64,000 nucleotides of DNA from assembly GCF_025628965.1 (NCBI RefSeq), contig NZ_JAOTEN010000002.1:248001-312000 (forward strand). The letters are read 5' to 3'. Made by a program: the position numbers and the translations under genes. This document shows positions 37,324-44,158 of the stretch, in pieces. The notes under the pieces are model-generated. The model worked only from the letters and a program-made list of their open reading frames with translations. It did not search any database and had not been told where the DNA came from. The stretch's first letter is position 1. Every line of letters begins with the position of its first letter. Source of the DNA: Chryseobacterium gilvum (GTDB lineage Bacteria; Bacteroidota; Bacteroidia; Flavobacteriales; Weeksellaceae).

Positions 37324-37324
37324 A

Positions 37325-38101
37325 ATGTCAATTTTTTCAGATAACATCAGGTTTTTAAGAGGCAAAAGAAACTTATCCCAGCAAAGTTTTGCAGAAAGTA
37401 TTGGGATGAGCAGAGTACGTTATTCTAAATATGAAGATGGCCGCTCTGAACCTCCTTATGAAATTCTAATCAGTATCTCAAAATTCTTTAATATTAGTAT
37501 TGATCTTCTCCTCACTTTAGATATTAAAAAATATCCGTTGGAGGAAATGTTGCAACTTTCGGATAAAAGAATTCTGCTACCTATTATCGTCGATCAATCA
37601 GGAAATAACAGCATTGAAATTATTCCCCAGAAAGCATCAATGGGTTACTTATCCGGCTACAGCGATCCGGAATATATAGAAAATTTACAACGGATTTCAT
37701 TACCTTTCCTTACTCATGGAAAATATCGTGCGTTTCCTGCGCAGGGAGATTCTATGCCTCCGTTTAAAGATGGTTCTTACATTATCGGAAAGTACGTTGA
37801 AAATATTGAGGATTTAAAATCTGGTAAAAGCTATATTTTTATCACTCTAGATGATGGTATTACTTACAAAAGATTGAATGCAAAAAAAGAAAATTTCATC
37901 ACGGTAAGTGCCGATAATGAATTTTATGAACCTTATGACATTGATTTAAAAAATATTGTTGAAATCTGGCAGTACGCATCAGGAATTTTCCCTGAAGAAT
38001 TTGATACTGATAGTCCTCACAACTATAATGTAAAGGATTTATTTTTAGAATTAAGAAAAGACATTAAGGAATTAAATCATAAAATCTCTGGAAATCAATA
38101 A
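37325..38101 (+). CDS. XRE-S24 LexA-like repressor
   Basis: The ATG at 37325 is chosen over a TTG at 37304, which lies in the -7 box. The 258-residue protein has an XRE helix-turn-helix (LSQQSFAESIGMSRVRYSKY, about 20-45) and a C-terminal S24 peptidase domain. The catalytic Ser is S143 in PAQGDSMPPF and the Lys is K182 in GITYKRL. The predicted self-cleavage bond, normally Ala-Gly, reads Met106-Gly107 (KASMGYL). It probably represses the divergent dinB-dnaE2 operon and itself, and is inactivated by cleavage on RecA filaments. Confidence 0.87.
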   Translation: MSIFSDNIRFLRGKRNLSQQSFAESIGMSRVRYSKYEDGRSEPPYEILISISKFFNISIDLLLTLDIKKYPLEEMLQLSDKRILLPIIVDQSGNNSIEIIPQKASMGYLSGYSDPEYIENLQRISLPFLTHGKYRAFPAQGDSMPPFKDGSYIIGKYVENIEDLKSGKSYIFITLDDGITYKRLNAKKENFITVSADNEFYEPYDIDLKNIVEIWQYASGIFPEEFDTDSPHNYNVKDLFLELRKDIKELNHKISGNQ

Positions 38102-38178
38102 TAAAATTCCTCAGGATCATCTATTTTTTGTGAATCGTTACGTCTGGTAAGATGATTATAAAATATAATTGGGTGCTC

Positions 38179-38220
38179 TAACTAAACTTTTAGTTAATTC
38201 GTTTTAAACGCAAACGAATT
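38179..38220. repeat. two adjacent inverted repeats
   Basis: A 7-bp stem TAACTAA / TTAGTTA (38179-38196) is followed by a perfect 9-bp repeat AATTCGTTT / AAACGAATT with a 7-nt spacer (38196-38220). They lie in the 240-nt gap between the S24 gene and the first WYL-type promoter. They could be a terminator for the S24 gene or a further regulator site; no T tract decides it. Confidence 0.5.
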
Positions 38221-38275
38221 CGGTTATTTATAAATTCACTTACTTTAAATCATACTTTTATTTATTTGGAAAAAT

Positions 38276-38310
38276 ACGTCAGCTTTTGTCGTGTTCAGCA
38301 CTGATATTTG
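38276..38310 (+). promoter_or_regulatory. WYL-regulon promoter 1 (M15 peptidase)
   Basis: Element CGTCA-gcttt-TGTCG (38277-38291; aligned 16-mer starts at 38276) with the -7 box GATATTTG at 38303-38310 (one mismatch to TAnnTTTG). The offset from element start to -7 start is 27 bp, as in every other copy. Confidence 0.7.
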
Positions 38311-38341
38311 CCTTCCCGAACCTGAAAAGAATATATAATTT

Positions 38342-38842
38342 ATGGATACTATAACATTACAAAGAATTGAAAAACTGCATCCTTCCGTACGAGAGGATGT
38401 AAAAGAAATTATCAAAGAATGTGATCTTGCTCTTACCGGAAAAGCAAAGGTGAGAATCACACAGGGACTGCGGAGTTTTGAAGAGCAGGAAAAACTATAT
38501 GCCATCGGAAGAATTACCTCAGGAAAAAAAGTAACTAACGCCAAAGCCGGACAAAGTATCCACAATTATGGCCTTGCGGTAGATATTTGTATGATGATCG
38601 GCGGAAAAGCTGCGAGCTGGGACACAGTAAAAGACTGGGACAATGATCAGATTGCAGACTGGTACGAATGTGTGAAAATTTTCGCCAGACACGGCTGGGA
38701 TTGGGGCGGAAACTGGAAAACCTTTAAAGATCTGCCTCATTTTGAAAAAAAGAGCATCCTAACCAAAAAAGGATTGGTGAAGACAAGCTGGAGAACGCTG
38801 TTGAAAATGCCCAGAGACAATAATGGCTACATTATATTTTAA
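38342..38842 (+). CDS. M15 family endolysin-like peptidase
   Basis: A 166-residue single-domain peptidase of the VanY/L-alanoyl-D-glutamate endopeptidase group (M15C, phage endolysin-like). The substrate-binding Arg is in ITQGLRSFEEQ, the zinc ligands are H74 and D81 in GQSIHNYGLAVDIC, and H133 is in DLPHFEKK. It would cut peptidoglycan stem peptides. There is no signal peptide, as in endolysins that need another protein to reach the wall. The ATG lies about 25 nt after the transcription start predicted from promoter 1. Confidence 0.88.
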   Translation: MDTITLQRIEKLHPSVREDVKEIIKECDLALTGKAKVRITQGLRSFEEQEKLYAIGRITSGKKVTNAKAGQSIHNYGLAVDICMMIGGKAASWDTVKDWDNDQIADWYECVKIFARHGWDWGGNWKTFKDLPHFEKKSILTKKGLVKTSWRTLLKMPRDNNGYIIF

Positions 38843-38866
38843 ATGTTGGTATGATTGAATAATATC

Positions 38867-38901
38867 ACGTCAAGTTCTGTCGCTTCCCGCTCCTACATTT
38901 G
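38867..38901 (+). promoter_or_regulatory. WYL-regulon promoter 2 (patatin)
   Basis: Element ACGTCAAGTTCTGTCG (38867-38882) with a full -7 match TACATTTG (38894-38901), again 27 bp apart. It rules out the TTG at 38899 as a start codon. Confidence 0.75.
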
Positions 38902-38925
38902 CTTTATCAAATAACAATAGAAAAT

Positions 38926-39963
38926 GTGAAAAAGATAACCATTCTTTCTTTGGACGGCGGCGGAATACGGGGCATTATTACCTGCATTATCCTTCGCTAC
39001 ATAGAAGAACAGCTGCAATATTATGACAAGCCTACTGCCAAGCTCGGAGATTATTTTGATCTCGTTGCCGGAAGCAGCACCGGAGCCCTTATTGCATCTA
39101 TTATTCTTTGTCCCGATGAACACCGAAAGGCAAAATATTCTATCCAGAAAGGATTAGAACTGTATGCCGAAAAAGGTGGCGACATATTCCAGGTTTCTTT
39201 TTGGGAGAGACTTGTCAATCCTTTCGGATTACTGAATGAAAAAATTTCCCAGGAAGCTCTGGAGAAAAACTTAAATGATTTTTTCGGACATCTTGAATTA
39301 AAAGAATTGATAAAACCCTGCTTAATTACCAGTTACGATATCGAAAACCGGAGAGCCAAACTTTTTAACTCATGGAAAGCCAAATTAAGTACCGATAATT
39401 TTTATGTAAAAGATGTCTGCAGAGCGACTTCTGCGGCTCCTACATACTTTAGCCCAGTACAGATTAAATCAATGTACGGACAGATTTTCAGCCTTATTGA
39501 CGGAGGAATGTATGCCAACAATCCCGCACTCTGTGCCTATGCGGAATCCCGAAAAATACCGTTTGCCGCAGTGCTGAAGAATCATCAGAAAGCCAATTAT
39601 CCTACCGTGAATGATATGATTATGATTTCCATAGGAACAGGAATAGAATCCAAAAACTATTCTTTCAGAAAGATGGAAAAAGCAGGAAAGATTGGCTGGG
39701 TGACGCCTATTATTGACATTCTGATGTCGGCCAATGCGGAAACCGTAGATTATCAGCTTTGCCAGATGTTTCAGACATTAGGACTGCGGAACCAAAAAAA
39801 TTATTACCGTATCAATCCGTCGCTGAAAAATGCTTCTCCGTCGATGGATAATGTAAGAAGGTCTAATATTGAAAATCTGATTCAGGCCGGATTAAGCTAT
39901 ATTGACGATAACCGTGAATCTCTTAACCAAATTGTTCAAAAGCTGATCAGAAACAAAATATAA
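38926..39963 (+). CDS. patatin-like phospholipase
   Basis: The GTG at 38926 is the start: it lies about 18 nt after the predicted transcription start and gives MKKITILSLDGGGIRGI, the normal patatin N-terminus; an upstream TTG is inside the -7 box. The 345-residue enzyme has the oxyanion loop DGGGIRG (10-16), the nucleophile S51 in GSSTG and the partner D192 in LIDGGMYANNP. It would deacylate membrane phospholipids. Patatins are common effectors in anti-phage systems (CapV of CBASS) and toxins. There is no signal peptide. Confidence 0.88.
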   Translation: MKKITILSLDGGGIRGIITCIILRYIEEQLQYYDKPTAKLGDYFDLVAGSSTGALIASIILCPDEHRKAKYSIQKGLELYAEKGGDIFQVSFWERLVNPFGLLNEKISQEALEKNLNDFFGHLELKELIKPCLITSYDIENRRAKLFNSWKAKLSTDNFYVKDVCRATSAAPTYFSPVQIKSMYGQIFSLIDGGMYANNPALCAYAESRKIPFAAVLKNHQKANYPTVNDMIMISIGTGIESKNYSFRKMEKAGKIGWVTPIIDILMSANAETVDYQLCQMFQTLGLRNQKNYYRINPSLKNASPSMDNVRRSNIENLIQAGLSYIDDNRESLNQIVQKLIRNKI

Positions 39964-40037
39964 GCCATTTTGATTATAATAATAAAATATAAGTTTATTG
40001 GATTATAAATAGAGTTAATAAGGTAAAACAAAAATAC
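39964..40037. other. gap after patatin, nothing recognised
   Basis: AT-rich sequence with no clear terminator hairpin; it leads directly into the tandem promoter array. Confidence 0.4.
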
Positions 40038-40072
40038 ACGACAAGTTTTGACGTCCGCCAATAGTATCTTTG
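40038..40072 (+). promoter_or_regulatory. WYL-regulon promoter 3
   Basis: Element CGACA-agttt-TGACG (40039-40053; aligned start 40038) with -7 TATCTTTG (40065-40072), offset 27 bp. First of four tandem copies. Here the right half is TGACG, the complement of the CGTCA left half seen elsewhere. Confidence 0.7.
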
Positions 40073-40103
40073 AATTATTAAAAACAACAATAATAAAGAA
40101 CAA

Positions 40104-40137
<34 letters not shown>

Positions 40138-40138
40138 C

Positions 40139-40173
40139 ACGACGCTTTTTGTCGTTATCTGATATTACTTTTG
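40139..40173 (+). promoter_or_regulatory. WYL-regulon promoter 4
   Basis: Element ACGACGCTTTTTGTCG (40139-40154) with -7 TACTTTTG (40166-40173), offset 27 bp. Confidence 0.72.
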
Positions 40174-40206
40174 AAACATCATAAAAATACAATTAAAAAT
40201 TACAAA

Positions 40207-40260
40207 GTGAAAAAAAATTATTACACGACACATTTTGTCGCCCCCTTACATTACTTTTGA
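40207..40260 (+). other. 17-codon reading frame across promoter unit 5
   Basis: GTG start, about 27 nt after the transcription start predicted from promoter 4; reads VKKNYYTTHFVAPLHYF and stops. The same frame recurs at 40296-40349 with one change (Pro to Leu). It may be only a by-product of the duplicated DNA, so I do not call it a gene. Confidence 0.25.
40225..40259 (+). promoter_or_regulatory. WYL-regulon promoter 5
   Basis: Element ACGACACATTTTGTCG (40225-40240) with -7 TACTTTTG (40252-40259), offset 27 bp. Confidence 0.76.
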
Positions 40261-40313
40261 AATATCATAAAAACACAATTAAAAAACACAACAAGGTGAA
40301 GAAAAATTATTAC

Positions 40314-40348
40314 ACGACACATTTTGTCGCCCTCTTACATTACTTTTG
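40314..40348 (+). promoter_or_regulatory. WYL-regulon promoter 6
   Basis: Element ACGACACATTTTGTCG (40314-40329) with -7 TACTTTTG (40341-40348), offset 27 bp. It is the copy closest to the DUF2589 operon, leaving a leader of about 195 nt. Confidence 0.76.
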
Positions 40349-40548
40349 AAACACAAAAAACATTCGGATCCACAACGCTTATTGATGTTGGTTTCTGCCG
40401 AAAGTAATTCGATACATTTTTAATACCATCAATTTTCAGTTCATAAAAATACTGGAAGAGGAAATGTATTGCCAAATTTTGAAATAATAGTTGCTAGCAC
40501 TACTATATATTAATAACCAATTTTTTTTAACCTTTAAATTTTTTAATT
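40349..40548 (+). other. leader region of the DUF2589 operon
   Basis: About 195 nt without a convincing gene. TTCGG and CCGAA near its 5' end (roughly 40363-40413), with CAAC/GTTG inside, could form a weak long-range stem. The 3' part is very AT-rich and ends in a T tract before TTTAATTATG at the start codon. Confidence 0.4.
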
Positions 40549-41208
40549 ATGCCAAATTTAGTACAAGAACTTAACAGTTTAGATTTCAGTGTTTACATCG
40601 GTGGGCCGTTACAGGCAGCGGTAAAAGCGCAACATGATGCTTCCATTTCTCAAGTTAATTTTATTAAAGAAGTAGGTTTTCTTCCTGGTACAACAACCGG
40701 TACAGGAGCTAATGCCGTAACGACTCCTTCTCAGCTGAGATATGTAGATTTCAACTACGAAAAATCAATTCCCAACCCGGATTTTGGAAAAACCCTTGAG
40801 CAACTGAAAGCCGAAGGAAAAGTGGATGCATCAGCAACACAAATCCCCGCAACAGTCAATGTTTCAGCATTTATGAAATCTGCTGTAAACTTAAAAGTGC
40901 CGTTCCTTACGATGCTTACGGTTCCGGCAATCAGAATTGATGAGATCACCATTGATTTTAATGCCAAATTAAATTCAGTAGAAACGCAGAATGTATCAAG
41001 CGAATTTTCCGGAAGCGCATCAATCAGCGCAAAATTCTGGAAAGTGAAGTTCAATGCATCAGCATCGTATAAAAAGACAACTTCAAGTACTTCTACTACA
41101 GAAAAAACGTATACTTTGGGAGTGCATGTAAGAGCGGTAAATGATGAATTGCCGGCTGGTCTTTCAAGAATTATGGATATGTTGGAAGACAGTATTGCTG
41201 CTGTTTAA
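40549..41208 (+). CDS. DUF2589 family protein
   Basis: A 219-residue protein matching the DUF2589 pattern: an N-terminal GGPLQAAVKAQHDASISQVNFI, the linker RYVDFNYEKS, and the core VPFLTMLTVPAIRIDEITIDFNAKLNSVET followed by a Ser/Thr-rich beta segment (SASYKKTTSSTSTTEKTY). No signal peptide or membrane helix. The function of the family is unknown to me. It is the first gene of a three-gene operon, after four stacked promoters and before a stable intercistronic hairpin, so it is probably the most abundant product. Confidence 0.83.
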   Translation: MPNLVQELNSLDFSVYIGGPLQAAVKAQHDASISQVNFIKEVGFLPGTTTGTGANAVTTPSQLRYVDFNYEKSIPNPDFGKTLEQLKAEGKVDASATQIPATVNVSAFMKSAVNLKVPFLTMLTVPAIRIDEITIDFNAKLNSVETQNVSSEFSGSASISAKFWKVKFNASASYKKTTSSTSTTEKTYTLGVHVRAVNDELPAGLSRIMDMLEDSIAAV

Positions 41209-41226
41209 TTTCTAATCTTTCTTTTT

Positions 41227-41254
41227 GGATGGTTGCTTCGGCAGCCATCCTTTT
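41227..41254 (+). terminator. intercistronic hairpin with TTCG loop
   Basis: A 10-bp stem (41227-41236 with 41241-41250, one G-T pair) closed by a TTCG tetraloop and followed by only four T. It lies between the first two genes of the operon and may act as a partial terminator or as a 3' stabiliser of the first message. Confidence 0.7.
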
Positions 41255-41288
41255 CAACCATTTATTAATTATCTAAAAACTTTTTATT

Positions 41289-41993
41289 ATGCCAAAATTA
41301 AACGAATATTTGGGAGGCCTTGTTTCCGAAATTGCTTCTGCCAGAAAAATGGCAGATTTACAAACGGTAGAGATTGCCAAAGAATATGCAAAAGATGATC
41401 TTTTAAAACATTTTTCGATTCCGAGAATGAAAATCGGCAGTGTAGATCTTACGGTTCCTTTTGCGCAGGCAGGAAATTCTGTGAAAATGAGCTTTAAAGA
41501 ATTTGTTTATGATGAAATTACAACGGTCGCAAAAGAAGCCTACGAATCTGCGGGTGCCGATGACGATAAAATGTTAAAAAATGTCTTGGCTGAATATGAA
41601 TATGATTACAATAAAATCGCATCAACTATTGACAGAGCTTCGCTGGGATCACACACCGCGATTGATGAGGATCATCCCTTGGTTCAAAACAAAACTTTCG
41701 ATGAATTATCAAAGAGAATTATTTCTTTTTGTTCGGCGAAATTTGAATGGCCTCAGAATGCAGATCTCGATCTGCTTTGGTTAAGCATCCGCAACAGAAC
41801 GATTAGTGAATATCAGAAAAATACCGGAAGCAGCATGACAGACAATGACGTTATTGTAGAAGCCAGCCAGCTGATGAAAATAGATCCCAAATATCTGATC
41901 TATGCCAAAATGAGTGTGACAGAATCCGGAATGGAATGGTCTAGATACGAAGATATTAATGGAAATCCTGTTGAAACTTTAATCCCGGAATAA
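41289..41993 (+). CDS. hypothetical protein, DUF2589-operon gene 2
   Basis: A 234-residue soluble protein. The N-terminal part contains IAKEYAKDDLLKHFSIPRMKIGSVDLTVPFAQ, whose P-x-M/I-K/R-I-x-x-V/I pattern resembles the core of the upstream DUF2589 protein, so it may be a distant relative. The C-terminal half is helical and acidic. Both genes begin with the same context (ATTATGCCAAA). No family is assigned. Its stop is 2 nt before the next start codon. Confidence 0.72.
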   Translation: MPKLNEYLGGLVSEIASARKMADLQTVEIAKEYAKDDLLKHFSIPRMKIGSVDLTVPFAQAGNSVKMSFKEFVYDEITTVAKEAYESAGADDDKMLKNVLAEYEYDYNKIASTIDRASLGSHTAIDEDHPLVQNKTFDELSKRIISFCSAKFEWPQNADLDLLWLSIRNRTISEYQKNTGSSMTDNDVIVEASQLMKIDPKYLIYAKMSVTESGMEWSRYEDINGNPVETLIPE

Positions 41994-41995
41994 GC

Positions 41996-42550
41996 ATGAA
42001 AAAATCTCAATTTATACTCGTATCCCAGCTTAAGGAAAAACTTCAGGGATTTCCCGCTATCGTTTCATCATTAGAAACAAAAGATCCTTATTTTGTTGAA
42101 AAAGTATTTTCATGGTTAAAAGCTGCAGAGGATATTTTTTCTACCTACAATATCAGTGAGGTTTCAGAAATTGCAGGCTTCAGAAGTAAAATACTGGCCT
42201 CCAAACTCAGCGATGAAAGAGGTGCAAACACCAAGAAAAATCAGGTAAAAACAGCAGCAGCAAATCTTTATACCATACAAAATACGGTACTGAATGTTTT
42301 ATTGCCTTATGAGCATAAAATGAATGAGTGCAGAAGCATTGTTAAGCAATTATTGGTATTGGCAATACAGACCGGCACATTACAATATGATCATGAAATG
42401 AGCTTTGAAGATTTTGTGAAAAAAGTATGGCAGTATATACTTTCTAATCCTAATCTGATATCAGGAGCCATACAGCTGAAATCTGCTCTCTCAGAAACAG
42501 ATATTATTATGCTTATTGCCGATGAAATTGATCTGAATGACTTTTCTTAA
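41996..42550 (+). CDS. hypothetical helical protein, DUF2589-operon gene 3
   Basis: A 184-residue, apparently all-helical cytoplasmic protein (VSQLKEKLQGFPAIVSSLET, ..., ANLYTIQNTVLNVLLPYEHKMNE) with an acidic C-terminus. No signal peptide and no family recognised. It is tightly linked to gene 2 and ends at a strong terminator, so genes 1-3 form one unit whose products likely act together. Confidence 0.72.
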   Translation: MKKSQFILVSQLKEKLQGFPAIVSSLETKDPYFVEKVFSWLKAAEDIFSTYNISEVSEIAGFRSKILASKLSDERGANTKKNQVKTAAANLYTIQNTVLNVLLPYEHKMNECRSIVKQLLVLAIQTGTLQYDHEMSFEDFVKKVWQYILSNPNLISGAIQLKSALSETDIIMLIADEIDLNDFS

Positions 42551-42554
42551 AAAC

Positions 42555-42590
42555 AAAAAAAATAACTCAAATTCTTGAGTTATTTTTTTT
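42555..42590 (+). terminator. terminator of the DUF2589 operon
   Basis: Ten-base-pair stem AATAACTCAA / TTGAGTTATT (42561-42570 and 42575-42584), A tract before and eight T after. The next WYL element begins 3 nt later. Confidence 0.88.
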
Positions 42591-42592
42591 AT

Positions 42593-42627
42593 ACGTCAAG
42601 TTTTGTCGTAACCCACTGCTACATTTA
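42593..42627 (+). promoter_or_regulatory. WYL-regulon promoter 7 (54-residue protein)
   Basis: Element ACGTCAAGTTTTGTCG (42593-42608) with -7 TACATTTA (42620-42627), offset 27 bp; the last base of the -7 box is A in place of G. Confidence 0.7.
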
Positions 42628-42742
42628 CAGTATCAAAAAAAAACACAGAAAACAATCTTAAAAATTTTAATAGACTTGAAATTCAACATGTATACATGCT
42701 GGACAGCCAAAAATATATTCAATAACTAATCACAAAATAGCC

Positions 42743-42907
42743 ATGGAAACACCAAATTACAACACTGATATAATTGACGATGACATCTATTTCCCCAACT
42801 GGAACGATATCGAAAACACAGAAGCCGACTTTGACAGCTACCTCAACGAAATTGAAAATTTCTTTCGGGAAGATTTTGAAAATGATTTTTTAAGGGAAGA
42901 TATTTAA
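42743..42907 (+). CDS. 54-residue highly acidic protein
   Basis: ATG at 42743; the protein starts METPNYNTDIIDDDIYFPNW and ends FFREDFENDFLREDI. About a third of the residues are Asp or Glu, with several Phe/Tyr/Trp and very few basic residues. No family is recognised. It has its own WYL-type promoter, about 110 nt upstream, and a good codon structure. Small acidic proteins of this kind can act as DNA mimics, inhibitors or antitoxins; that is only a suggestion. Confidence 0.6.
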   Translation: METPNYNTDIIDDDIYFPNWNDIENTEADFDSYLNEIENFFREDFENDFLREDI

Positions 42908-42917
42908 GTAAACCTCA

Positions 42918-42952
42918 AACGCTACGTTTGTCACTTCCTGTTATCACATTTA
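42918..42952 (+). promoter_or_regulatory. WYL-regulon promoter 8 (degenerate)
   Basis: Aligned element AACGCTACGTTTGTCA (42918-42933) keeps the right half except its last base; the left half is decayed. The -7 position (42945-42952) reads CACATTTA, one base from that of promoter 7. The 27-bp offset is kept. No gene of its own follows before promoter 9, so it may be a relic. Confidence 0.45.
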
Positions 42953-43092
42953 AATATAATACAAACAATACCCTGAACTTTTCGAAAAGCCTTAACTGTA
43001 AACTATTGGCTTGTATTTATCCTAAATGGATAAAAAGAAATTCTTTTGAAAGTTTAACAATATATTCTAAAACTTATCCACAAAAATAAAAC
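42953..43092. other. gap before the WYL gene promoter
   Basis: No convincing gene: the only ATG frame of note stops after seven codons. AT-rich, with no terminator seen. Confidence 0.4.
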
Positions 43093-43127
43093 ACGACATC
43101 ATTTGTCGCATTAAGCGCATATATTTG
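43093..43127 (+). promoter_or_regulatory. WYL-regulon promoter 9 (WYL regulator gene)
   Basis: Element ACGACATCATTTGTCG (43093-43108) with a perfect -7 box TATATTTG (43120-43127), offset 27 bp. It precedes the regulator gene itself, with a leader of about 53 nt. Confidence 0.76.
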
Positions 43128-43186
43128 TTTTTAGAATAAGCCAATGAAACGCAATTGTTTCGTTCGAACAATTTAAAATCATCCGA

Positions 43187-44107
43187 ATGAAAAAAGATTT
43201 TTACCTTACACGATATGCCTTAATTATTAAGAAATTAGAAACCGCTCCTGCTACCTATTCCCAGCTGGAAGACTATCTTCTTAATTCTTTTGAATTTCAG
43301 GACGCGGGGATTACAAGCTACTCCATCCGCACTCTGCAGCGGGATATCCGTGAGATTTCAGATCTTTTTAATCTTTCCATTCACAATAAAAAGAAAGGTG
43401 ACAACCGCTATTATATCGAGAGCCGTCCCATGATGGAAGTGGATGAATACAACCAGAAACTGTTAGAATCTTTCCAGGTAAGCAATGCCCTTAATGTACA
43501 TCCGGACTTTGCAGATTTTATCTTTTTTGAAAGCAGAAAACCCACCGGAGTAGAGCATTTTTACGACCTTTTTTTTGCGATCCGTAACAAAAGAGTCACC
43601 ACCTTTGAACATTATAATTACAAAAACAAACTGATGACTTCCCGGAAAGTCCATCCTTTGGCGCTTAAAGAATCCAAAGACCGATGGTATCTTATTGCTA
43701 TTGATACAAAAGATAAAGCCTTGAAATCATTCGGGTTAGACCGGATCAATTATCTTGACGTTACCAACAGCAAGTTCAGGGAAAAATATAAATTCAATTT
43801 CAGGGAACATTTTAAAAATGCGTTCGGCGTAATGAATCTTACCGAGCAAAACCCTCAGAAAATAGTGCTGAAATGCGGCAGGCATCAGGGAGAATACATC
43901 AGAAGCTTTCCGCTGCATCTTTCGCAGCACGAAACCAAAGAAACGACAGAGGAAATCTATTTTGAGTTTTTCCTTCATCCTACCTACGATTTCCTGCAGG
44001 AGATTCTTTCTTATGGAAAAGAAGTAACGGTATTAGAACCCATGACTTTAGTTGAAGAAATCCGTATGCATTTACAGGCATCTCTCAATAATTATTCAGC
44101 GGAATAG
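43187..44107 (+). CDS. WYL-domain transcriptional regulator
   Basis: A 306-residue regulator with a DeoR-like winged helix (about 1-80, YSQLEDYLLNSFEFQD and IRTLQRDIREI), a WYL domain (about 115-195, with RWYLIAIDTKDKALKSFGLDRI) and a C-terminal WCX region. WYL proteins sense nucleic-acid or nucleotide ligands and control DNA-damage and phage-defence loci (PafBC, DriD, BrxR, CapW). The palindromic element before this gene and before the upstream genes is its most likely target. Confidence 0.88.
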   Translation: MKKDFYLTRYALIIKKLETAPATYSQLEDYLLNSFEFQDAGITSYSIRTLQRDIREISDLFNLSIHNKKKGDNRYYIESRPMMEVDEYNQKLLESFQVSNALNVHPDFADFIFFESRKPTGVEHFYDLFFAIRNKRVTTFEHYNYKNKLMTSRKVHPLALKESKDRWYLIAIDTKDKALKSFGLDRINYLDVTNSKFREKYKFNFREHFKNAFGVMNLTEQNPQKIVLKCGRHQGEYIRSFPLHLSQHETKETTEEIYFEFFLHPTYDFLQEILSYGKEVTVLEPMTLVEEIRMHLQASLNNYSAE

Positions 44108-44158
44108 AAAGGTTGGGTATTTCTTTTTTTTGATTACATTTACATAAATATCTCAAGA

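Noticed and set aside
38131..38160. CGTTACGTCTGGTAAGATG as a further WYL element before the M15 gene
   Set aside because: Only the ACGTC half matches; there is no TGTCG half and no -7 box.
38342..39963. Prophage remnant, because of the endolysin-like peptidase
   Set aside because: No integrase, terminase, capsid, tail or holin gene and no attachment repeats were seen around it.
40349..40548. Riboswitch in the leader of the DUF2589 operon
   Set aside because: Only a weak long-range pairing is visible and it does not match a known riboswitch fold.
42688..42697. Palindrome ATGTATACAT in the leader of the acidic protein gene as an operator
   Set aside because: Short and AT-rich, seen once, so it cannot be told from chance.
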